From FEB-25 sp963822175 (lineage in GTDB: Bacteria; Chloroflexota; Anaerolineae; Anaerolineales; UBA4823): 64,000 nucleotides of DNA. Positions 25,307 to 33,991 of the stretch are shown here, piece after piece. The notes beneath the pieces are model-generated. The model was not told the origin of the DNA and searched no databases. It worked only from the letters and a program-made list of their open reading frames with translations. Numbering within the stretch: the stretch's first letter is position 1; each line of letters opens with the position of its first letter. The stretch covers positions 124,001 to 188,000 of the forward strand of contig CAWGGJ010000011.1 in NCBI GenBank assembly GCA_963822175.1, read 5' to 3'. A program made the translations under genes and the position numbers.

Positions 25307-26495
25307 ATGGAAAAGCAGGTAGGAAGTGGCATACTGTACACCGAGGATAAAAAGGGGCAATTCCCAATGACTCGTGTCAGGCGTGTGGACAAGCCTACGA
25401 CGATCATTACAGATGCTGTCCAGCGGATCGATATGCGTAACACTGCCTATGGTCTGGCTTCTCGTGGGGAATACGGTCCAGCCGTCCAGAAGGGAGTACA
25501 AAAAAGCCTTCCCGGGAAATACCCACTCTCTGCAGCTCAAAAAGATGTCATTGACCACATCGCTCTGATCAATCAGAGCCCGGTGGCTGTAGAGGTTGCC
25601 CCCGTCTCACAGGATGCCGCGGTCCTTACCCGCCACATCAAGGCTGTCGGGCTGTTTTTGAAGGCTGACATGATGGGTACCTGCCAGGTACCTGAAACGG
25701 CTTATTACAGCCATGATAAACAAGGCAAAGCGATCGAGGTCAAGTACGGGAATGCTGTTCTCGTGGTCATGCGCAAGGATTTGCTTGCTGTTCGTGCCTC
25801 CACGGGTTCGGATTGGATGGGCGACCCGATCAGCTTCCAGGCATATCAACACCTGGGCATGGTGGCTGAGACAATGGCGAACTATATCCGACGGTTAGGC
25901 TGGGCTGCCACGGCTCAGTATGGACCTTCATTTGTCGATCGTTACTCCGTATTAATGCCACCACTGTTATTGGCGGCCGGTATCGGGGAAGTGAGCCGTG
26001 CTGGGATTATCTTGAATCCCTACCTTGGGCTTGCTTATAAAGCTGCGGCGATCCTTACGAATATGCCCCTGGTTCCAGACAAGCCCATTGATTTTGGCCT
26101 GCAAAGCTTTTGCCAGAAATGCAAAATATGCGCCGAGAACTGTCCCAGTCAAGCTATCTCCAAGGGTGACAAGGTCATGTACAACGGCTATCAGACCTGG
26201 AAGCTGGATACCCGGCGCTGCGCCAGCTTCAACTTTACCAATAAAAACGGCACCATGTGTAACCGTTGCGTTAAAAGCTTGCCCCTGGACAAACCCACCA
26301 ACCTGGCCACACAACCTGGTCCGCAGGATGGTCATGGGATCCCACCTGGTGCAACCAATTGCCATCCGAGCTGCGTATCTGCTCAAGCCTGGTAAAGACC
26401 ACCCTGATCAAAAGTGGTGGTTCGATATGGAATATATCGATGATGTTATTAATTCGCGAGAACAGGCAAATAACATCGATAAAATTTCAGATTAG
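25307..26495 (+). pseudogene. Reductive-dehalogenase-like corrinoid/Fe-S protein, frameshifted
   Basis: The protein resembles the catalytic half of RdhA-type reductive dehalogenases, which use cobalamin and two [4Fe-4S] clusters. Evidence is LMPPLLLAAGIGEVSRAGII with NPYLGLAYKAAAILTN, cluster 1 at Cys269/272/275/279 (CQKCKICAENCP), and cluster 2 cysteines 305, 318 and 321. The following CxxxCP motif (VKACPW) and the conserved tail NPPTWPHNLVR appear only in the next frame, after one extra A in AAAA 26273-26276; the shifted frame ends at 26495. There is no RRxFxK twin-arginine signal, so it would be cytoplasmic. A GGAGGAGG precedes the ATG. Non-canonical homologues of unknown substrate are common, so dehalogenation is not established. 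Confidence 0.75.
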
Positions 26496-26825
26496 GAAAT
26501 ATGTATACATTTGGAAGAGTGAACGGACAATAAGTAGAGTTTTTAGGAGAATCTGGTATTTCTCAGAACAAAAGTCAATATCAGGTGTTTTATTACTGGA
26601 TGCAAAACCAGTCTTATCATAGAAACATCGCTAAATCTTATCCGGGAGTCTTGGTACTGGAGCGAGTCTCGATAGATGTGTTTACAGGTGAGTTTCGTGT
26701 GTTGCTAAGCGAATTCGGGGCAGGTGGAGTTAAGTAAAAAAGAAATCTCCACCCCATATCTATTCCACCAATTGGAGATTGTCCAGCAGGAAAAGGTTAA
26801 TCATTTTCAGTTGAGGTCAGAACCC
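26496..26825. other. Intergenic region before the first CUT2 module
   Basis: No binding-protein gene or remnant is recognisable here, which is notable because the transporter that follows would normally be preceded by one. The only structure seen is an inverted repeat GGTGGAG (26723-26729) / CTCCACC (26747-26753). Confidence 0.45.
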
Positions 26826-27608
26826 ATGGAATATGCTGTTGAGATGAAGGGGATTTGTAAAAGTTTTGGGGGAGTCCAGGCCCTTAAGAATGTTGACCTG
26901 GAGTTGAGACAAGGTGAGATCATGGGGATTGTGGGAGACAATGGTGCAGGCAAATCCACGCTGATGAAAATTCTCTCCGGTGCCCACCAGGCAGACAAGG
27001 GTGAAATATATATTTATGGAAAGCAAATTGAGATCCACAATCCCCTGGATTCGTTCAAACTTGGGATCAGTATGATCTACCAGGATTTAGCATTATTCAA
27101 TAATCTGGATGTTGCCAGAAACATCTTCGCTGGTAGAGAATTGGTCTGGGGACCGCTGGGAATCACCCTGGATAAAAAAGGAATGTACAGGCGAGCAGAG
27201 GAATTGATCAAAGATCTGCGAGTGGACATTAAATCTCCCCATCTGAATGTGGCCAGGATGTCTGGCGGACAGCGACAGATGGTAGCTTGTGCCCGGGCGA
27301 TCGCCTTCCAGTCGAAGATCATGATTTTGGATGAACCAACTGCTGCCCTGGGAGTTACCGAAGCAAATAAATTATTGGGTTTAATCAAAAATTTGAAAGA
27401 CCTGGGGTTGTCGATATTACTCATAACGCAGCGGATTCCTGATATCCTGGCAATTGCAGACCGTGTTTACGTATTAAAAGGAGGGGTCAGGCAGGATATC
27501 CTGAATGTCCGGGATACAACTTTAGATGATGTTGTAACACTCATCGTAAAGGGGAAAGACGGAACTAGTGAAGTTGTTGATGATATTAAATACCAATCTT
27601 ATGGGTAA
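26826..27608 (+). CDS. CUT2-type single-domain sugar ABC ATPase (FrcA-like), copy 1
   Basis: This 260-aa ATPase has one nucleotide-binding domain (Walker A GDNGAGKSTLMKIL, signature MSGGQRQMVACARAI, Walker B IMILDEPTAALGV, LITQRIPDILAIADRV). CUT2 importers usually have a tandem-domain ATPase; single-domain versions such as FrcA act as homodimers. ATG 26826 is chosen since its reading starts right at MEYAVEMKGICKSFGG, with GAGGTCAG upstream; an upstream GTG at 26724 would add an unconserved tail. It is highly similar throughout to the ATPase at 35645. No dedicated binding protein precedes it. Confidence 0.9.
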   Translation: MEYAVEMKGICKSFGGVQALKNVDLELRQGEIMGIVGDNGAGKSTLMKILSGAHQADKGEIYIYGKQIEIHNPLDSFKLGISMIYQDLALFNNLDVARNIFAGRELVWGPLGITLDKKGMYRRAEELIKDLRVDIKSPHLNVARMSGGQRQMVACARAIAFQSKIMILDEPTAALGVTEANKLLGLIKNLKDLGLSILLITQRIPDILAIADRVYVLKGGVRQDILNVRDTTLDDVVTLIVKGKDGTSEVVDDIKYQSYG

Positions 27609-27701
27609 CTTCTGGCATTGTTTGCCAATTGATGAATCAATTGAGAATTGTAGAAAATATTCATTTAAGCGTACAGAACATAGGAGCACAGGAACACAGA
27701 A

Positions 27702-28712
27702 ATGAATAAAAATCCATCGCGATTTAGGAATCTTACTGGGAATATTGGAAACTTTGCCAGAAAACACACCCCCATATTGATATTGCTGATTACGATAGTT
27801 CTTTTTTCACTCATAGCCCCAAATTTCTTGTCAGTAAACAATTTCCGACTCATGGTGAGACAAATATCCTTTGTGACAATCAGCGCGGTCGGGTTGATGT
27901 TTGTGATGGTTGCCGGTGGAATAGACCTGTCGATTGGTTCACAGATTATTTTAACCAATATTGTGCTGTCGCTCATGATGTCGAGCACTTATGGCTATGG
28001 GATCGACCCCCTCATTGCCATTCCAATCTGTATTGCGTTGGGAACGATTTTGGGGATGATAAACGGGGTTCTCAGCAATATACTCAGGGTCCACCCATTG
28101 ATCATCACACTGGGTACGGCTTATATCTACAGAGGTCTTGGCTATATCATTGCAGCTGGGCGAAACATCGACGGTTTGCCCGATTCGTTCCGAGTCTATG
28201 GACAGGGATATGTTGGCCAGATACCGGTTCCTATCATCATCATGATCATTGTGACGATTATAGGAGCCTATTTCTTACATGATACAAATTTTGGAAGTCG
28301 GGTTTTTGCAATGGGTGGCAACCAGGAAGCCGGGCGTCTTGTGGGAATAAACATCAAACGGATGAAAGTAATTGTTTTTGCCATTTGTGGTTTTGCCTCT
28401 GGAATCACGGCGGTATTACTGCTTTCCAGGGTTTTCAACGGTCAGGTAACCACCGGAGCAGGCATTGAGTTCGATGCACTGACCGCTGCCCTTTTAGGTG
28501 GCGTCAGCTTTGCAGGTGGAGAAGGCACAATTTTGGGTTTAATCACCGGTGTCATGATCATTGGCGTCCTAAATAACGGTATGCAGCTCTTCGGTCTTCC
28601 GGATTTTTACCAAAATCTCGTTAAAGGTGCATTACTGCTGGCTGCGGTAGGTTATGATGAATACCAAAAAAATAGAAGGGCGAAAGAGATAGTTGCGAAA
28701 GTTGCGGCATAA
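27702..28712 (+). CDS. CUT2-type sugar ABC permease, copy 1
   Basis: This 336-aa RbsC/FrcC-like permease has about eight to ten hydrophobic segments. Family marks are ISAVGLMFVMVAGGIDLSIG near residue 60, the HPLIITLGTAYIYRGLGYII segment and the cytoplasmic GNQEAGRLVGINIKRMK loop that docks the ATPase, then LLGGVSFAGGEGTILG. It forms a homodimeric channel with the ATPase encoded upstream. The C-terminus (KNRRAKEIVAKVAA) runs to within two bases of the hydrolase start. Confidence 0.92.
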   Translation: MNKNPSRFRNLTGNIGNFARKHTPILILLITIVLFSLIAPNFLSVNNFRLMVRQISFVTISAVGLMFVMVAGGIDLSIGSQIILTNIVLSLMMSSTYGYGIDPLIAIPICIALGTILGMINGVLSNILRVHPLIITLGTAYIYRGLGYIIAAGRNIDGLPDSFRVYGQGYVGQIPVPIIIMIIVTIIGAYFLHDTNFGSRVFAMGGNQEAGRLVGINIKRMKVIVFAICGFASGITAVLLLSRVFNGQVTTGAGIEFDALTAALLGGVSFAGGEGTILGLITGVMIIGVLNNGMQLFGLPDFYQNLVKGALLLAAVGYDEYQKNRRAKEIVAKVAA

Positions 28713-28713
28713 G

Positions 28714-29631
28714 ATGATAGAAAAACGAACTCCCCCTTCACATTATGCAATTAACGAAGCGCCTCCACCTGCGGATACAGCGCACATCAGAAGGAAATTT
28801 TTGGATATTCCTTACGCTTATGTTTCCCCGGCACAGAAACTCGATATCTATTTACCTGATGAAGGTCCAGGATCCTTTCCAGTGATCATGGCTATCCACG
28901 GCGGGGCATTCATGGGAGGCGATAAAGCCGATATGCAATTATTGCCGATGCTGGAAGGATTAAAGCGAGGTTACGCTGTGGTAGCGATAAATTACCGCCT
29001 CAGTTGGGAAGCTAAATTCCCGGCGTTGGTGCAGGATGCCAAGGCTGCCGTTCGATGGGTGCGGACTAATGCGCAGAAGAATATGTTAAATCCGAACAAA
29101 ATTGCAGCCTGGGGTGGCTCAGCGGGGGGGTATCTCTCCACAATGTTAGGCACATCCGCTGGGATCCTGGAATTGGATGATTTGAGCCTGGGAAACCCTG
29201 AGCAGCCATGTAATGTGCAGGCTGTTGTAGCCTGGTTTGGCCCTACCGATTTCCTAAAAATGGATGAACAGCTGGCAGTAAACGGATTGCTGCCACCGCC
29301 TGGATTCCGCCATGTCGAAGCAAATTCACCGGAATCGCTCCTGCTTGGGCAAACAATTACTGAAATCCCAGATAAAGTGAAAGCAGCTAATCCTGAAACC
29401 TATATCCGACCTGATGGGCCTCCCTACTTACTACAACATGGAACCAAAGATCCAACCGTGCCCGTTCAGCAATCCATTGAATTGGCTCAAAAACTGAATC
29501 AAGCACTTGGAGAAGACAAGGTTACACTGGAGCTGCTTGAGGGTGCTGAACATGCAGATCCCCGGTTTGAGACTCCGCAAAATGTTGACCGGGTACTCAA
29601 TTTCCTGGATATACACCTGAAAACCAAGTAA
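28714..29631 (+). CDS. Alpha/beta hydrolase, HSL/BD-FAE-type esterase, copy 1
   Basis: This 305-aa esterase-like enzyme shows the oxyanion motif AIHGGAFMGGDK, the nucleophile elbow AAWGGSAGGYLST, the acid GTKDPTVPVQQS and the histidine GAEHADPRFE, the complete triad of the hormone-sensitive-lipase/BD-FAE group. No signal peptide is present, so it acts in the cytoplasm. ATG 28714 lies two bases after the permease stop. The same gene order (ATPase, permease, this hydrolase) recurs at 35645-38436, so it probably hydrolyses the imported substrate, possibly an ester whose acid part feeds the aromatic-type genes that follow. Confidence 0.88.
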   Translation: MIEKRTPPSHYAINEAPPPADTAHIRRKFLDIPYAYVSPAQKLDIYLPDEGPGSFPVIMAIHGGAFMGGDKADMQLLPMLEGLKRGYAVVAINYRLSWEAKFPALVQDAKAAVRWVRTNAQKNMLNPNKIAAWGGSAGGYLSTMLGTSAGILELDDLSLGNPEQPCNVQAVVAWFGPTDFLKMDEQLAVNGLLPPPGFRHVEANSPESLLLGQTITEIPDKVKAANPETYIRPDGPPYLLQHGTKDPTVPVQQSIELAQKLNQALGEDKVTLELLEGAEHADPRFETPQNVDRVLNFLDIHLKTK

Positions 29632-29649
29632 GTGACAAGGAGAACTGGG

Positions 29650-30366
29650 ATGTACCAGAAAAAATTACTGGTCGTTGGAGCCCACTCCGCTGATTTTGTA
29701 TGGCGGGCGGCTGGGACAATTGCGCTGGTCACTTCTCAGGGAGGCAGCGCTACTGTTATCGCCCTCTCCTATGGAGAGCGGGGTGAATCAGGTGAGCTGT
29801 GGAAAGAACCGAACCAAACTGTTGATAATGTCAAGCGTATTCGTCAAAATGAAGCTGAGGCAGCTGCAGCGGCTGTAGGGGCAAGGTTCCATTGCCTTGA
29901 CCTGGGGGACTACCCTTTGAATATCGTTGATGATGCAATGCATCAGCTGGTTGAAATGTTCCGGGAAATGCAGCCCGATATCATCCTAACCCATACTCCT
30001 GTAGACCCCTTCAACCCTGACCATCCTGTTGCCTGCCAGGCAGTGCAAAAAGCACGTCTCCTGGCATCAGGAGCAGGCGTAGCCAGCGCCTTTAAGCATA
30101 TTGTCCCGCCTGATCTGTATTTCTTCGAGCCTCATCAGCCGGAACTGTGTAATTTCACTCCCAACACTTTTGTTGATATAACGCCTGTGATGGAACAAAA
30201 ACGCATGGCGATGGAAGCGATGCAGGCACAGAGCTATCTGCAAGGTTATTACACCGAGCTTGCCTCGCGGCGTGGCAATCACGCTCGCCGGATTTCGGGA
30301 AAGGAAGAAGTCAAATATGCCGAAGCGTTGCAACGAATTTTGCCCTGGGTGGTGAAGGAACTATGA
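29650..30366 (+). CDS. galB: PIG-L-fold protein, 4-oxalomesaconate hydratase (GalB)-like
   Basis: This 238-aa PIG-L/LmbE-fold protein lacks the usual AHPDDE motif and instead has GAHSADFVWRAAGTIAL. That variant, together with SYGERGESGELWKEP, PFNPDHPVA and YFFEPHQPE, is characteristic of GalB, the zinc-dependent 4-oxalomesaconate hydratase of gallate catabolism. Metal ligands would be His and Asp of AHSAD and His of NPDHP; the catalytic-base Asp of deacetylases is replaced by Ala. ATG 29650 has AAGGAG nine bases upstream. The stop overlaps the next start (ATGA). The neighbouring GalC-like aldolase acts on the product of this step, which supports the assignment. Confidence 0.75.
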   Translation: MYQKKLLVVGAHSADFVWRAAGTIALVTSQGGSATVIALSYGERGESGELWKEPNQTVDNVKRIRQNEAEAAAAAVGARFHCLDLGDYPLNIVDDAMHQLVEMFREMQPDIILTHTPVDPFNPDHPVACQAVQKARLLASGAGVASAFKHIVPPDLYFFEPHQPELCNFTPNTFVDITPVMEQKRMAMEAMQAQSYLQGYYTELASRRGNHARRISGKEEVKYAEALQRILPWVVKEL

Positions 30367-31001
30367 ATAAAGATGAAATAGCCAGAGTGTGCGAGTTGGG
30401 TGTGGCAACTGTCTACGAAGCCTCAGGCCGCACAGGGCTGATCGATCTGCCTTTGATTCAACTTATCCCCGGCAGCCGTGTTGCCGGTCCTGCTCGGACA
30501 GTTCTATGTGGTCAGGATGATAACCTGATGGTGCATGCTGCTATCGAACATATTCAACCTGGGGAAGTACTGGTTCTGGGCATGCCTGAGCCAAGCCCTG
30601 TAGCACTGATCGGCGAATTGTTGGCAACCCAGGTCATGGTTCGTGGGGCGGTGGGCATATTAGTGGATGCAGCGGTTCGCGATGTAGAGGCGTTGGTGGA
30701 AATGGGTTTGCCCATCTGGACGCGCTTCATCCGGGTCAAGGGTGCAACAAAGAACAAGGTCGGAGAATTGAACGTAACCATAACACTCGGTGGTGCACAA
30801 ATCTCTCCCGCTGACATTATTGTTTTGGATGCAGATGGTGGGGTTTGCATCGAGCCCGAGCGCACCATTGAGGTGTTGAGTGCTGCTGAAGCCAGATATG
30901 CACATGAAGTGATCGTGCGCAAAAAACTTATGGCTGGTGAAACAACTTATGATCTGCATGGACTGGGTAAAGTTTTAGAAAGGAATAGGAGGAAACCATG
31001 A
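30363..31001 (+). CDS. RraA-fold 4-carboxy-4-hydroxy-2-oxoadipate/HMG aldolase-like
   Basis: The 212-aa protein belongs to the RraA-like HMG/CHA aldolase family (LigK, GalC), class II aldolases that release pyruvate plus oxaloacetate or pyruvate. Diagnostic pieces are GVATVYEASGRTGLID, GPARTVLCGQDDNL, GELLATQVMVRGAVGILVD (substrate site) and DAAVRDVEALVEMGLPIWTR with the conserved Arg-Asp metal-site pair, and ADIIVLDADGGV. It overlaps both neighbours by four bases, so it is coupled to the GalB-like gene, its metabolic predecessor. Confidence 0.82.
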   Translation: MNKDEIARVCELGVATVYEASGRTGLIDLPLIQLIPGSRVAGPARTVLCGQDDNLMVHAAIEHIQPGEVLVLGMPEPSPVALIGELLATQVMVRGAVGILVDAAVRDVEALVEMGLPIWTRFIRVKGATKNKVGELNVTITLGGAQISPADIIVLDADGGVCIEPERTIEVLSAAEARYAHEVIVRKKLMAGETTYDLHGLGKVLERNRRKP

Positions 31002-31954
31002 ATCCCCCGGAACCCATTTTCGATGTAGCGCACCTGGCTCACGTTGAGCTGCTGACCCCTAAACTTGAGGAGAGCCTGCAGTTTTTTGTTGAAGTGATGG
31101 GAATGAGTGTTAGCAGTAGCAAAGATGATTCTGTATACCTGCGTGGTTGGGATGATTATGAACATCACACGCTGCAGCTGACTGCATCAGCCAAACCGGG
31201 ATTGGGACATTACGCTTTACGAGCTATCAGCCCACAGGCGTTGGAGCGACGGGTGGCTGCGCTGAAAAGCTCTGGGCTGGGGCGAGGCTGGCGAGATGAA
31301 AATGTAGGTCACGGCCCGGCATACTGTTTCAGCGACCCGGATGGGCATAGTATGGAGATTTATTATGAAACCGAATGGTACCAGCCGCCAGAAGGACTAC
31401 GTCCTGCTTTAAAAAACCAGGCTTCACGTTATCCAGACAAGGGCATCGGTTTAAGACGGATCGATCATATAAATCTGCTGGCAGCGGATGTGCGCGCTAA
31501 CCGGATATTCATGCAGGAATATCTTGGCGGTCGAATGACCGAGCAAATAATCTTTGATGATGGATCCGAGAAAGCCTCCTGGGTGACATTTACGAACAAA
31601 ACTTATGATGTGGCTATTTCCGAGGATTGGACTGGGTCGAATGGGCGACTCCACCACATCACTTATGCAGTTGATAGTCGCGAGGAAATTTTACGGGCGG
31701 CAGATATCTGCCTGGAGCATGGTGTATTTTTAGAAACCGGCCCACATAAACATGCTATCCAGCAAACTTTTTTCCTGTACGCTTACGAACCGGGAGGTAA
31801 CCGCTTCGAGATTGCAAATGCCGGGGCACGCCTCATGTTGGCTCCCGATTGGAAACCCATCGTGTGGAGCGAGGAAGAGCGGAAGAAGGGTCAGGCATGG
31901 GGTTTGCCAACCATCCCATCATTTCACACCCATGGAACACCACCAGTGGAGTAA
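30998..31954 (+). CDS. Type I extradiol dioxygenase (VOC family, catechol 2,3-dioxygenase-like)
   Basis: This 318-aa protein has two VOC domains: residues about 10-130 (structural) and 150-270 (catalytic). Probable Fe(II) ligands are His in RRIDHINLLAAD, His in RLHHITYAVD and Glu in EPGGNRFEIANAG, which is the complete facial triad of type I extradiol enzymes, so a functional ring-cleaving dioxygenase is plausible. The reaction needs O2, in contrast with the anaerobe-type enzymes elsewhere in the window. It lies between a GalC-like aldolase (four-base overlap) and a CHM-isomerase-like gene, consistent with a meta-cleavage pathway. Confidence 0.85.
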   Translation: MNPPEPIFDVAHLAHVELLTPKLEESLQFFVEVMGMSVSSSKDDSVYLRGWDDYEHHTLQLTASAKPGLGHYALRAISPQALERRVAALKSSGLGRGWRDENVGHGPAYCFSDPDGHSMEIYYETEWYQPPEGLRPALKNQASRYPDKGIGLRRIDHINLLAADVRANRIFMQEYLGGRMTEQIIFDDGSEKASWVTFTNKTYDVAISEDWTGSNGRLHHITYAVDSREEILRAADICLEHGVFLETGPHKHAIQQTFFLYAYEPGGNRFEIANAGARLMLAPDWKPIVWSEEERKKGQAWGLPTIPSFHTHGTPPVE

Positions 31955-31957
31955 TCT

Positions 31958-32332
31958 GTGCCACACTTAACCCTTGAATACTCCGATAATCTTTCTTTCG
32001 ATGTGCAGCCACTCCTGGCTCGTCTGCACACTGAACTGACAACGACAGGTGCCATCAACATGAAGGGGCTCAAGAGCCGCGCTGTCTGCCATAACCAATA
32101 CCGTATTGCTGATGGTGATCCGGATTACGCATTTGTTCACGTAAACCTGCTGATTCGCGGGGGACGTTCCCTTGAGATCCAGAAAGATGCTGCCCAACGC
32201 GTGATGGCAGTGCTGAAGGAAACTTTTAGATATCGCCTTGAGAATGGTTATATATCGATATCGGTTGATATCAAGGAAATGCGCGATGGCATCGCACAGA
32301 CGCTCCACAACATACCTGAGCGAGGTGAATAA
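31958..32332 (+). CDS. hpaF: 5-carboxymethyl-2-hydroxymuconate isomerase (HpaF/CHMI family)
   Basis: This 124-aa protein is a CHMI-type member of the tautomerase superfamily. It starts with GTG followed at once by Pro (MPHLTLEYSDNL), the N-terminal proline that acts as the base after methionine removal. Length and segments GLKSRAVCHNQYRIADGD and AFVHVNLLIRGGRS match the family. GGAG precedes the GTG. It isomerises the ring-cleavage product in homoprotocatechuate degradation; whether the substrate here is that or an analogue is unclear. Confidence 0.85.
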   Translation: MPHLTLEYSDNLSFDVQPLLARLHTELTTTGAINMKGLKSRAVCHNQYRIADGDPDYAFVHVNLLIRGGRSLEIQKDAAQRVMAVLKETFRYRLENGYISISVDIKEMRDGIAQTLHNIPERGE

Positions 32333-32334
32333 AC

Positions 32335-32949
32335 ATGAACGACCTGGTTATCGATAAACTGGCTATTCGTGAGGTAGTGGAGAATTGGGTGATATATCGT
32401 GATTCCGGTGATTGGGATCGCTTTGCAACTGTCTGGCATCCCGAGGGCTGGATGACTGCCACCTGGTTCCAAGGGCCGGCTATGGATTTCATCGAAGCCA
32501 GCTGCAAGCTCTTTGATAGTGGCAGTAACATCCTCCATTTACTTGGTGGTTGGACTTGTGATATTTTCGGTACGCGCGCCATCTCGCAGGTCAAAATGAC
32601 CATCAACCAGCGCGCTCCAGTTGACGGTTTTTTGGTGGATGTGACCTGTTTTGGGCGCTTTTATGATTTCTTCGAAAAGCGGAATGGACGGTGGGGAATC
32701 GTCCGGAGGCAACCTATCTATGAAAAAGACCGTCTTGATCCGGTTGACCCCTGTGTGGTTCTAAAATTGGACGCAAGCCTGCTAGCCCGCTTCCCCGAGG
32801 GATATCGCCATTTGGGTTATTTACAAACCAGGAATGGTTTCACCGTCAAGGATAATCTCCCCGGTTTGCGCGGCTCTGCGGTTGAAAAGCTCTATGTCGA
32901 AGGCAATGCGTGGCTGAATGGTTCTGAACTACCAGGTGAGATGATCTAG
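32335..32949 (+). CDS. SnoaL-like (NTF2-fold) protein
   Basis: The 204-aa protein begins with the NTF2-fold pattern of the SnoaL-like family: IDKLAIREVVENWVIYRDSG followed by WDRFATVWHPEGWMTATWF. Members include isomerases, dehydratases and small ring-hydroxylating-type subunits, or simple binding proteins. It starts two bases after the isomerase stop, so it belongs to the same transcript and likely handles the same aromatic-derived compound. It is longer than a minimal SnoaL (about 130 aa); the last 60 residues have no recognisable motif. Confidence 0.72.
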   Translation: MNDLVIDKLAIREVVENWVIYRDSGDWDRFATVWHPEGWMTATWFQGPAMDFIEASCKLFDSGSNILHLLGGWTCDIFGTRAISQVKMTINQRAPVDGFLVDVTCFGRFYDFFEKRNGRWGIVRRQPIYEKDRLDPVDPCVVLKLDASLLARFPEGYRHLGYLQTRNGFTVKDNLPGLRGSAVEKLYVEGNAWLNGSELPGEMI

Positions 32950-33048
32950 TGCTTGTCTTCCCAGGCTTCTGCCTTCTAAGTAAAGTCACTCTTCCAAAGA
33001 ATGAGCGTTGAGGCAACATAGCTAAGTTTGAACTGAAGCCTGAATAAA

Positions 33049-33939
33049 TCAGGTCTTTGCATTTTCTACCGCCCGGCTCATATAGTCCACGAAAATTCTA
33101 GCTGCTTCAGGAAGCATTCTATTTTTCAAGTACACAAGAACAATATTGCAAATGATGGTTTCGTCCAGGGGAATTGCAAGGACATCCGAATTTTGGTAGT
33201 AATCATAGACTTTGACTGGCATCAAAGCCAGTCCAATGTTCGTTCCCACCAGGCCTAAAACGCTTACCTTGCGATGACTTGAATAGAAAATCGTGGGATC
33301 AAACCCGGCCTTCCTACATTCATCCATGATCAATTTATGTAAGTCCGTAATTCTGTCAAACACGATGAAATTGTCATTGGACAGTTCTTTGAGCGAGATT
33401 GATGTCCTGTTTGCATGTCGGTTATTTTTTGAGACTACTACCAGCAGCTTGTCCTTGCAGATTTCCAGGCATGCATAACGGTCAAGGTTTAGATAATTGT
33501 GGCGGGTAAACGCCAGATCAAAACGATGCTCATCCAGAGCCGGTAAAATGTTCAGACCGTCAATTTCATCTATATTGAAATGGATGTTTGGGTGTAGATC
33601 CCTGAATTGAGCCAGGTAAGTCGTGATTCCATATTGGGTCAATACCGGAATGGTTGCAATTGAGAAAGAGTCCAGCGTAGATTTGTATCCATCCAGATCA
33701 AGCAGCATTTCTTTATAGGCCGCATTAAACTTGCGTGCATGTCCTAAAAAAGCCTCTCCGGCCGATGTTAGGAATACTTTTCGTTTACTCCGATCAAATA
33801 GTGAAACCCCCAGTTCCTTTTCCAAGGCAATAATTACTTTAGAAAGTGAGGATTGGGAAATATAGTGCTCATCGGCAGCAGCAGAAAAACTGCCTGTTTC
33901 CACAACAGAAAGGAAATATTGGATTTGGCGAATTTCCAT
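33049..33939 (-). CDS. LysR-family transcriptional regulator
   Basis: This 296-aa LTTR has the N-terminal helix-turn-helix (MEIRQIQYFLSVVETGSFSA, AADEHYISQSSLSKVI, then VSLFDRSKRKVFLT) and a periplasmic-binding-like effector domain. It is divergent from the binding-protein gene at 34247, with about 300 bases between them, the classic arrangement for LysR control of a neighbouring transport operon, so it probably regulates the 34247-38436 module in response to the imported compound. Confidence 0.92.
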   Translation of the reverse strand: MEIRQIQYFLSVVETGSFSAAADEHYISQSSLSKVIIALEKELGVSLFDRSKRKVFLTSAGEAFLGHARKFNAAYKEMLLDLDGYKSTLDSFSIATIPVLTQYGITTYLAQFRDLHPNIHFNIDEIDGLNILPALDEHRFDLAFTRHNYLNLDRYACLEICKDKLLVVVSKNNRHANRTSISLKELSNDNFIVFDRITDLHKLIMDECRKAGFDPTIFYSSHRKVSVLGLVGTNIGLALMPVKVYDYYQNSDVLAIPLDETIICNIVLVYLKNRMLPEAARIFVDYMSRAVENAKT

Positions 33940-33991
33940 ACGTCTGCCTTCGAATTATTCCATTTTCGAATAGATTGTATCATAGAATGAA

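Noticed and set aside
28714..29631. Meta-cleavage product hydrolase
   Set aside because: The HGG oxyanion motif and GGSAGG elbow place it in the HSL/BD-FAE esterases, not in the C-C hydrolase group.
29650..30366. N-acetylglucosaminyl deacetylase (LmbE) function
   Set aside because: The catalytic-base Asp is replaced by Ala, and both the motif variant and the aldolase neighbour fit GalB.
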